A stretch of DNA of 64,000 nt. Source: Legionella antarctica (GTDB lineage: Bacteria; Pseudomonadota; Gammaproteobacteria; Legionellales; Legionellaceae). Under the pieces are notes generated by a model. The model was not told the origin of the DNA and did no database searches. It saw only the letters and a program-made list of their open reading frames with translations. The stretch lies in NCBI RefSeq assembly GCF_011764505.1, contig NZ_AP022839.1:2525001-2589000 (forward strand), in the 5' to 3' direction. Below are positions 51,979-61,779 of this stretch, in pieces (position 1 is the stretch's first letter; every line of letters starts with the position of its first letter). The translations under genes and the position numbers were made by a program.

Positions 51979-54185
51979 GATATTTTAATCCTTGCAGCCG
52001 GCAACTTTTCCTTCTTTATATAAGCAATGAACAGAAAAGCGGTTAAAGCAATAATGAGGAGGAGCAGTATACCTAACGGCCATAGAACAGGCTGATTCCA
52101 GGTAAGGCGTAATTCATTTCGCTTAGATACATTGATAGAAACATACTTTAAGGTATTGTGTGAAATTGTATCCGCTTTAACTCGTGAAACCCAGCTTTGG
52201 GACAAAGTAAAATCCTGTGAATGCATACCCCACACCCAAGGGGCATCATTTCTTATTATTTCTAACATTTTGTCGATAATCTCCTGCCTTTGCTGGTCAT
52301 TGCTCCGATTTTTCATTAAATCATATAAGCGATCATACTCAGGATTCTTATAATTTGTAGCATTCTCTCCACCATATTTTACCTTGCCATTTGGTCCGTA
52401 GAGCTGAAAGAGAAAATTTTCAGGATCTGGATAGTCTGCATTCCATCCCCAACTAAATAATTGCATATTACCTGTACGAATTTTTTCCTGAAAACGATTA
52501 TAAAGAGTTGCTCTGATATTCAGATCAATGCCAATGCTAGCGAATTGTTTACGCATCCAATCCAAAATGGATTTATCTTCAGGTGTGCCCTTGGTGGTCA
52601 CATCGTAATGAAGTATTAAACTTGCGCCGCTTTTAGGATCAATACCCTCAGGATAACCTGCCTCCGTCATCAATTTTTTAGCATCCTCTAAGGAACGCCT
52701 TCTTATAGCATTATCGTTCCATTCATACACATAAGGATTAATCCCGGCTTGGCCCTGTTTATGGCCATATATGCCGGGGGGAATAGGCCCTTGTGCTGGA
52801 CGTCCTCGTCCATTATAAAAAATGGCGATATATTCATCGTAATTCACGGCAATGGAAATTGCCTGTCTTAACTTTCGTGCTCTTTCACTAGTTCCGCCAA
52901 CCACACCATCAAACATATTAAAACCCATATAAAAAATATTAGGTTCCAAAGTTTGAGTTAAGTAAATTTTTTTAGCAGCCATTTCCTCACTTAGCATGGC
53001 TTCCCCAAAACGATTGATTCGTATTGCCTGATCAAAACTATCCGCACTAATCCCTGAAACATCATAATATCCCTGTAAAAATTTATTCCAGCGAGGTATT
53101 GATTCTTTTTCCAAGGTATAAACAGCTTTATCAATCAAAGGTAAACGCTTTCCTGCATTGTCCAGATAGCCTGTTTTTCTGTCTTCTTCAGAAGCATTTA
53201 AAGGAAAATATACTTCCCGATAATTAGGATTTTTTTCAAGTACCATTCGTCTATTCGGATTATTTTCCGTTAACATAAATGGACCCGTGCCGATAGGATA
53301 CCAGCCAAAATTGATATTTTTATCATCCATTCCATTTTGTGAGTAAAATAAATCCACCTCCCAGGGAACAGGTGAAAAAAATGGCATTGCCATCCAATAT
53401 AAAAATTGGGAATACTGTCCTTTTAAAGTAATTTCAACGGTATAATCATCCAGCTTTTTTACCCCTTTTAATGGAAAGTTCCGCAGATCCACATACTGGT
53501 TTTCACCTCTACCAGAAGAAGGAAGCAAATCAGCGAACTCCTTAAAACCAAGAATATACTCACTCATCAACCCATAAATCGGTGAGCTTACGGCAGGATT
53601 AGCCAAACGTTTTATTTGATAAATAAAATCATCAATAATTAATTCACGAGTTCCTGTGTATTTAAAATCGGATAACTTATGGATGTCATGATCATCAAGA
53701 TAATCTTCATCGATATCAAAATAGCGATAAGACCCATTTTTATTTTTAGCTAATGCTGGATGCGGTTGATAGAAAATGCCCTTTTTGATTTGGACAGTGT
53801 ATACACTATAGGTGGGTTCGATCTTGCTCCCATTAGTAATAAAGGCTCCATTGGCATCAAGATATTCAGGTTGTGGCAATTCCATAGCTATTAAAGGTGT
53901 CAGTTGGTAAGGTCGAGTAAAATAATCGTATGCAAGCATGGGTTCATAAATCTGGGTTATAAACACATATTCATTTGCAGAATAGGAGCGAGCTGGATCC
54001 AGTGTTTTAGGCTGTTGTGTAAAGGAAGAGTAATATATATTTTCTTTAGTCTCGCTTTCTGGATAGGGATTATTCATTATCCAGCCGTCAGCATACACTA
54101 AACCCCAGTTTATTAGCATGAAAACCAGCAACACTCTTATAAAGGTTAGTCGTCCCACCCACTTTTCCCTGTACCAAATAACCAT
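51975..54185 (-). CDS. Peptide ABC transporter solute-binding protein with C-terminal membrane anchor
   Basis: This protein of 736 residues starts at ATG 54185. An N-terminal membrane/signal segment (FIRVLLVFMLINWGLVYADG) leads to an SBP_bac_5 domain (SFTQQPKTLDPARSYSANEYVFITQIYEPML; FNMFDGVVGGTSERARKLRQAISIAVNYDEYI). A C-terminal transmembrane helix (WPLGILLLLIIALTAFLFIAYIKK) tethers it to the membrane, which is unusual for this class. It delivers oligopeptides to the adjacent permeases. It is first in a three-gene operon. Confidence 0.9.
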   Translation of the reverse strand: MVIWYREKWVGRLTFIRVLLVFMLINWGLVYADGWIMNNPYPESETKENIYYSSFTQQPKTLDPARSYSANEYVFITQIYEPMLAYDYFTRPYQLTPLIAMELPQPEYLDANGAFITNGSKIEPTYSVYTVQIKKGIFYQPHPALAKNKNGSYRYFDIDEDYLDDHDIHKLSDFKYTGTRELIIDDFIYQIKRLANPAVSSPIYGLMSEYILGFKEFADLLPSSGRGENQYVDLRNFPLKGVKKLDDYTVEITLKGQYSQFLYWMAMPFFSPVPWEVDLFYSQNGMDDKNINFGWYPIGTGPFMLTENNPNRRMVLEKNPNYREVYFPLNASEEDRKTGYLDNAGKRLPLIDKAVYTLEKESIPRWNKFLQGYYDVSGISADSFDQAIRINRFGEAMLSEEMAAKKIYLTQTLEPNIFYMGFNMFDGVVGGTSERARKLRQAISIAVNYDEYIAIFYNGRGRPAQGPIPPGIYGHKQGQAGINPYVYEWNDNAIRRRSLEDAKKLMTEAGYPEGIDPKSGASLILHYDVTTKGTPEDKSILDWMRKQFASIGIDLNIRATLYNRFQEKIRTGNMQLFSWGWNADYPDPENFLFQLYGPNGKVKYGGENATNYKNPEYDRLYDLMKNRSNDQQRQEIIDKMLEIIRNDAPWVWGMHSQDFTLSQSWVSRVKADTISHNTLKYVSINVSKRNELRLTWNQPVLWPLGILLLLIIALTAFLFIAYIKKEKLPAARIKIS

Positions 54186-54345
54186 ATTAACTTTGCAGTA
54201 TATCCCTAATTGGATTTTTTCCAAAATGGCAATTTAAGGAGCCGGGAAGCTTCATCTCGAACTTAACGCGATCTCTGTTTCCAAATTTAAAGAGGGTACA
54301 TCCCTTTACCCTTGGCTTACTTAAATCTCAATCTTATTTTTAGGT

Positions 54346-56400
<2,055 letters not shown>

Positions 56401-56554
56401 TTATCATTATTATGTTCAATTTCGAATATTAGCATTATTAACCACACAGTTTTTCACTGATTTTTAGCATCTATCCTCCCCGGCATTCACTTCTTGAACA
56501 TGATATAAAATCCATGTTATAGATATTGAATACCATAAATGAGGCATAAGAGAA

Positions 56555-57451
56555 ATGGAACTTCACCGTGTTTTAATTACTTTTTTTTTGTTTGTATTTT
56601 TTACTTCACTCCAGGCAACTCCACCCACAGACGAAAATCAAGGGATCGCCTTTGTTCATGGTACTCGAGATCATCGCGAGGATGCTTACGGAGGATATTG
56701 GAAAACGGAGTTTATTCAAAGTGTTATTCAGCGCATGGAAAATCCAGAAAATTATTTTATAGTCCATTGTGATTTTAGCCGTTACATGTGGCATGAAGAT
56801 GCCGCGAATTGTACTACCGTTCAGCTTTTAACTTTTATAGCTGATAAAAATATCAGCTCTCTTACTGTTTATACTCACTCTGATGGTGCCAATATCATAC
56901 GGTGGATTCTTTCAAATCCTACCTACGATGAAAAATTTCTGAGGCTAACACACAAAATTAAACAAGTGATTGCTATAGCACCATCAAGTGGAGGAACCCC
57001 CTTGGCAGACGAGGTGCTGAATGGCGGTGTATTTGAAACCAGTCTCGCCTGGTTATTGGGCTACATCTCTGATGCCGTAAAACAACAGCGTGTCTCTGAT
57101 ATGCTTATTTTTAATCAAGAACTACTCTTGGGTGGAAAAGGTCGTCCTTCTTTATCGGTACCATTTAAAGTCATTGTAGGTACTGATGTGTTCGCATCTC
57201 CTTTTTCTTCATCCAGTTATTGCAATGGGTACTGGCATAATAGTGGTCTTAAAATTGCTAAATTATATCTTGATCCCTGTTCTGATGGTTTTTTAAATTG
57301 TTCTTCACAAGCAGAAGCTGGAGATGTCTGGTTTTATGATTTGGATAAAACAGAAAATAATATCCCTTTAAGTCATAATCAAAGCCGTCATTCCTGTTTT
57401 GGTTTGGATGAAATTCTTCTCACTGCTATAGCTGCAAACGGAGTTGCATAA
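56555..57451 (+). CDS. Secreted alpha/beta-hydrolase-fold protein, lipase-like
   Basis: This 298-residue protein has a signal peptide (MELHRVLITFFLFVFFTSLQAT). GIAFVHGTRDHREDAYGGYWK resembles the oxyanion region of lipases, and SSLTVYTHSDGANIIRWIL the nucleophile elbow, but with HSDG instead of G-x-S-x-G. Later HNQSRHSC could supply the His. Several cysteines suggest disulphides outside the cytoplasm. The enzyme activity is unproven. The DUF4785 gene starts on its last base. Confidence 0.7.
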   Translation: MELHRVLITFFLFVFFTSLQATPPTDENQGIAFVHGTRDHREDAYGGYWKTEFIQSVIQRMENPENYFIVHCDFSRYMWHEDAANCTTVQLLTFIADKNISSLTVYTHSDGANIIRWILSNPTYDEKFLRLTHKIKQVIAIAPSSGGTPLADEVLNGGVFETSLAWLLGYISDAVKQQRVSDMLIFNQELLLGGKGRPSLSVPFKVIVGTDVFASPFSSSSYCNGYWHNSGLKIAKLYLDPCSDGFLNCSSQAEAGDVWFYDLDKTENNIPLSHNQSRHSCFGLDEILLTAIAANGVA

Positions 57452-58632
57452 TGAAAATAAAGACCACTCACCTTATTTTGATGTCTGCATTGGGTTTCTC
57501 ACAAATCCATGCATACACTTTACCCAGCCAAACGACAAAGGCATACGAATGCGATCTTTGCAGCAAATTATCGCATGAAAAACTGCAAGATAAATGGAGC
57601 ATTTCGGATGAGCCATTGAATAAGAAAATCACCAATATCCAAAAAAGTTTCGGATATAAAGAACGAGTGACCGCCAAACAATTGCAGGCTGGTGTGGTCG
57701 TAACAACATTGGCACCAGGAGCAGTAATTCGCATAACGCCCTTACAAAAAAAACCGGTTCCTCAATTGCTGATTAAAGCATCCACCAGTAAACTAATGAA
57801 TTTGAAAGATGCCTCCTCTCTTTACAGCCAGGATGAAGTATCAGGAGATGAGTACTTTGCAACAAGATATCAAACCATATTGCAAATTAAACCTGAATTA
57901 GGTGCTGGTAAATTTATCATCAAAAGTACAGATTTTAATGGAAAAAATTCTAATGCTTACCTAATCAGTGTATTGGACAAGTTCTCTTTACTTTACTTAC
58001 AAGTTGAATCTGATTCAGTTCATTATCAATACGGTGAAAAATTAACCTCAACAATTACTCTTAAAGATAATGACGCTGATTATTCCATTAGCGATATTGA
58101 TCTTTCTCTGGTGGGTCCCAGAGGACAAGTTACCCCCTTAAAATTAACCAGACTCAAACGGAACAAATTCGAAGCCATTACTGTTCTTGATTCTGAATTA
58201 AATGATCATGGTGAAAATTGGTATATTGAAGCAAACATAGAAACTGATATAGGCGAAACACGAATCAAGCGAAGTGGGCATACCGCATTTTCTTACTCAA
58301 TTCCATCTGCCAGTTTATTGACCATCACTAAAACCTCATCCAAGCCATTAACTTTTAGGGCTACCGTGGATGTTGCAACCGCAAGCAGATACGCATTGCA
58401 AAGCGTAATATTTCATAAAAACAGCAATGGTGAAATTATGCCCATTGAAACCACTCAAAGTGCTCAATGGTGTGAATCAGGCAATCAGGTAATCGAATTT
58501 ACCTTTGACAACTCCAGACAATTATCAGACGATAGTCTCTACTTAGGTTATTTACGTCTGTTGGATTACGGCCAATTAAAAACCGTCTATCAATATAACC
58601 AACCAATTAAGGTTACTAAATTACTGGAATAA
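57451..58632 (+). CDS. Secreted DUF4785-like protein
   Basis: This 393-residue protein has a signal peptide (MKIKTTHLILMSALGFSQIHAY), a Cys pair CDLC near the mature N-terminus, then beta-rich domains (GVVVTTLAPGAVIRITPLQK; SLVGPRGQVTPLKLTRLKRNKFEA) like immunoglobulin-type folds. The layout fits the DUF4785 family known from Legionella. The function is unknown. It is translationally coupled to the hydrolase gene (TAATG), so the two probably work in the same compartment. Confidence 0.75.
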   Translation: MKIKTTHLILMSALGFSQIHAYTLPSQTTKAYECDLCSKLSHEKLQDKWSISDEPLNKKITNIQKSFGYKERVTAKQLQAGVVVTTLAPGAVIRITPLQKKPVPQLLIKASTSKLMNLKDASSLYSQDEVSGDEYFATRYQTILQIKPELGAGKFIIKSTDFNGKNSNAYLISVLDKFSLLYLQVESDSVHYQYGEKLTSTITLKDNDADYSISDIDLSLVGPRGQVTPLKLTRLKRNKFEAITVLDSELNDHGENWYIEANIETDIGETRIKRSGHTAFSYSIPSASLLTITKTSSKPLTFRATVDVATASRYALQSVIFHKNSNGEIMPIETTQSAQWCESGNQVIEFTFDNSRQLSDDSLYLGYLRLLDYGQLKTVYQYNQPIKVTKLLE

Positions 58633-58635
58633 TGA

Positions 58636-59886
58636 ATGTTATTTTTTTCTTCTATTACACTGATGGAGGGCATAGGATACGGCATTGCCCTTCAGTTCGT
58701 CCTGCTTCTCTGGTTTTTTAAAAAACAAAATCAGCAGAAGGCTCTAAGTGAACTGCTCCATGAAAAAATTCAACAAGCATTAACAACACAGCTTCATCAG
58801 TTACATCTTGATTTAAGCCAATCGTATCAAAGCAGCCAACACTCCATTAATGAAAAAGTAGCTCAAGGCCAGCTGTCTATGCAATTGCTCATGAGTGATA
58901 CCATCCAAAAACAAATGAGTGATGTAAGAGAGCAAATGAATCACAGTTTCAAACAGCATGCGAGCTCCCTTACTTCCCACTTGCAAATACTTACCGAAGA
59001 AATTCGCACTCACCTGCATACTCTTACCCAACAAGTAAATCATAAATTGACGGAAGGTTTTGAAAAAACCTCATCCACTTTTATTGATGTTGTGAAAAGA
59101 TTAACCATTATCGATGAAGCGCAAAAAAAAATTACTGAACTTTCCAATCATGTCGTCAGTCTGCAGGATGTATTGGTAGACAAAAAAGCCAGAGGTGCAT
59201 TTGGCGAGGTTCAGCTTTCTACTCTGATAAGCAATATGATTCCCAGCGCTCACTATCAAATGCAATATACCTTAAGTAACCAAAAACGTGCAGATTGCAT
59301 TTTATTTTTACCTGAACCCACGGGAAATGTAGTGATTGATGCCAAATTCCCCTTGGAAACCTATCAACGACTAATCAATACAGAGGCCGTTTCTGTTGAG
59401 AGAAAATCCCTGCAACAACAATTTCGTCAAGACATTCAAAAACACATTAAAGACATCGCCGAAAAATACATTATACCGAATGAAACTACTGATGGGGCCA
59501 TGATGTTTATTCCAGCTGAATCTATCTTCGCTGAAATTCACGCCAATTATCCCGAATTGATTTCCATGTCACAAAGAATGAAGGTATGGTTGGTTTCACC
59601 AAGTACCCTTATGGCCGTTCTTACAACGGCGAAAGCGGTATTAAAAGATGATGCGACAAGAAAACAGGTTCACATCATCCAAAAGCATTTGCACGCGCTG
59701 GCTGATGATTTCCAGCGTTTTGAAAAACGTATGGATAAATTATCCAAGCATATTGATTTGGCTCATCAGGATGTAAATGAAGTCAATACATCGGCAAAAA
59801 AAATCACTTCTCGTTTTCAGAAAATTGAATCTGTTGAAATGGATTTGAAAGAATTGGAATCATCTCTTGAAACATCTATAGTGTAA
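58636..59886 (+). CDS. rmuC: DNA recombination protein RmuC
   Basis: In this 416-residue protein an N-terminal membrane helix (GIGYGIALQFVLLLWFFKK) is followed by a long coiled coil (about residues 30-180) and the RmuC domain with RGAFGEVQLSTLISNMIP, VVIDAKFPLETYQRL and MFIPAESIFAEIHANYPEL. RmuC proteins limit DNA inversions and are predicted nucleases. The gene starts 3 bp after the DUF4785 stop. Confidence 0.93.
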   Translation: MLFFSSITLMEGIGYGIALQFVLLLWFFKKQNQQKALSELLHEKIQQALTTQLHQLHLDLSQSYQSSQHSINEKVAQGQLSMQLLMSDTIQKQMSDVREQMNHSFKQHASSLTSHLQILTEEIRTHLHTLTQQVNHKLTEGFEKTSSTFIDVVKRLTIIDEAQKKITELSNHVVSLQDVLVDKKARGAFGEVQLSTLISNMIPSAHYQMQYTLSNQKRADCILFLPEPTGNVVIDAKFPLETYQRLINTEAVSVERKSLQQQFRQDIQKHIKDIAEKYIIPNETTDGAMMFIPAESIFAEIHANYPELISMSQRMKVWLVSPSTLMAVLTTAKAVLKDDATRKQVHIIQKHLHALADDFQRFEKRMDKLSKHIDLAHQDVNEVNTSAKKITSRFQKIESVEMDLKELESSLETSIV

Positions 59887-59975
59887 TAAGACCTAAGGTG
59901 TAACCCGCCTCGTATGCCTTATAGCGATAAACGGTTATGGATAGAAGTTGTTGAACCTTTAAAAAGGAAACTACT

Positions 59976-61532
59976 GTGCTGAAACGTGATATTTCTACAA
60001 CAAACATACTCATTGCTTCCGCAGGAGGAATGGTCGGCTCCGGATGGCTTTTTAGCCCCTTCATTAGTGCTCAAATGGCAGGGTCCAATGCTTTAATAAG
60101 TTGGGTAATAGCAGCTCTTTTCATGATATTTATTGCCCTGCCCTTATGTGAATTAGGAACCATGTTTCCTATATCAGGCGGAATGTCTAATTATCCTTCG
60201 TTTACCCACGGTCAGGAAGTTGGCTTTTTATTCGCCTGGACCTCCTGGCTTTCTTATGTTGTTATGACTCCGATTGAAATCCAGGCCATTCTCCAATATT
60301 CCAGTCATTTTTTTCCCACTTTAATTGTGAATGATCCTACAACCCTCAGATTGTCAGGTTATGGATATCTGGTTGCTATAGGAATCATGCTTTTTGTCGT
60401 CCTCCTGAACTCTTATGGCATTAAAATGCTGGCTGAGTGCAACAAATACGCCAGTATCATTAAATTTACCTTGCCTGCTATTGCGATCATTGCTCTTTTA
60501 CATAGCGCACCTAATATGGCGAACGTCAGCATCCATTTAGGTGATAAGTCCAGCTGGGCAAATATCTTTGCCGCACTCTCTGCAGGAGGAGTAATATTTG
60601 CCTTTACAGGGTTTCAGAATGGTTTAATCCTGGCAGGTGAGGTGAAAAATCCTCAACGCAATATTCCGATAGCGATTTTAGGTGCAGTCCTGATTGGTTT
60701 TATTTTATATTTTATGTTGCAATTAAGTTTTCTTGCCGCAGTGCCGCAAAAGTATCTGACCCAGGGTTGGAGTGCATTGAATTATCCCGGTGACAGTGGT
60801 CCTCTGGTGGGGTTAACTTTGTTACTCGGATTAGGAGTTGTGGCTACTCTTTTAATGATAGATGCCGCCTTTTCTCCCTTTGGAACAACCCTTGTCTATA
60901 CTGCAGCAACTTCCAGAATAGTATATGGAATGGCTCTAAATCATCACTTGCCCAAAGTGTTTTTAAAAGTGAATCGGCATAAAATTCCATATATAACCCT
61001 CTATGCGAATTTTTTAGTCGGTGTTTTTTCTTTCTTACCCTTCCCTGGCTGGCAAAAACTGGTAGCATTTCTTTCCTCAGCCAGTATTCTTTCTTATAGT
61101 ATCGGTCCTATTTGTCTTCTAGCCATGCGAAAATTGCAACCGAACACTCATAGACCGTTCAAACTTTCCAGTCACGTATTTTTTTCTCATCTCGCTTTTT
61201 ATATTTGTAACCTGATGTTGTACTGGTGTGGCTTCTCTATTTTATGGAAACTTGATGTGGCGTTACTAATCGGTCTTTTTATAGCTATAACTTATCATGG
61301 TAAAAGCCTTTTTACGCCAAATTATCCACTTTATTGGTTCATATTTTATATGTCCTCGCTGCTCATAGTCTCTTATTATGGTTCCTTCGGTGGTATAGGG
61401 CTCTTGCATTTTCCCTTTGATTTAGCATGCCTTTTACCGCTTAGTATGCTAACCCTTTACTTGTCCCAACGTGTCTTAAACAGCGACACTCATAAGGAAA
61501 TCACGTGTGAGGTGGAAGGGGCTCCTGCTTAA
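59976..61532 (+). CDS. Amino acid permease (APC family)
   Basis: This 518-residue protein has about 12-13 helices. IASAGGMVGSGWLFSPFISAQMAG is the APC helix-1 motif, with CELGTMFPISGGMSNYP and VIFAFTGFQNGLILAGEVKNPQRNIPIAILG later. It starts at GTG 59976 with AAGGA upstream. The substrate is unknown. It differs clearly from the permeases at 8526 and 37332, so it is not a recent duplicate. Confidence 0.85.
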   Translation: MLKRDISTTNILIASAGGMVGSGWLFSPFISAQMAGSNALISWVIAALFMIFIALPLCELGTMFPISGGMSNYPSFTHGQEVGFLFAWTSWLSYVVMTPIEIQAILQYSSHFFPTLIVNDPTTLRLSGYGYLVAIGIMLFVVLLNSYGIKMLAECNKYASIIKFTLPAIAIIALLHSAPNMANVSIHLGDKSSWANIFAALSAGGVIFAFTGFQNGLILAGEVKNPQRNIPIAILGAVLIGFILYFMLQLSFLAAVPQKYLTQGWSALNYPGDSGPLVGLTLLLGLGVVATLLMIDAAFSPFGTTLVYTAATSRIVYGMALNHHLPKVFLKVNRHKIPYITLYANFLVGVFSFLPFPGWQKLVAFLSSASILSYSIGPICLLAMRKLQPNTHRPFKLSSHVFFSHLAFYICNLMLYWCGFSILWKLDVALLIGLFIAITYHGKSLFTPNYPLYWFIFYMSSLLIVSYYGSFGGIGLLHFPFDLACLLPLSMLTLYLSQRVLNSDTHKEITCEVEGAPA

Positions 61533-61576
61533 CCCATAGCCGTCAAGCTAGGAGTTTTAGCCATGTCTTCCTCGAT

Positions 61577-61673
61577 CCGTTCAGGCTGAGGAAGCGCTTT
61601 AGCGCTGTCTCGAAGCCTTCCTGGTTTGACGTTGAGGCTTCGAGACGGCGTAAACGCCACTCAGCCCGAACGG
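61577..61673. repeat. Large imperfect inverted repeat (REP/MITE-like)
   Basis: Arms of about 40 nt (CCGTTCAGGCTGAG.. at 61577 and ..CTCAGCCCGAACGG ending 61673) pair around CCTGGTTTGACGTTG. Each arm holds a smaller hairpin (GCGCTTTAGCGC; GGCGTAAACGCC), so the two arms also covary. The inner stem is GTCTCGAAGCCT/AGGCTTCGAGAC. The GC content is far above the surroundings. TTTTTTG follows, so it may act as terminator for the permease gene. Confidence 0.8.
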
Positions 61674-61779
61674 TATGTTTTTTGATCTAACGACCTTGTG
61701 AGGCTGTTAAGAAGTAGTGTACCGAATCTTTAAGATGCAGAAGATTAAATATAAAGGTATAATGCTCCCTCTTTAAGTC

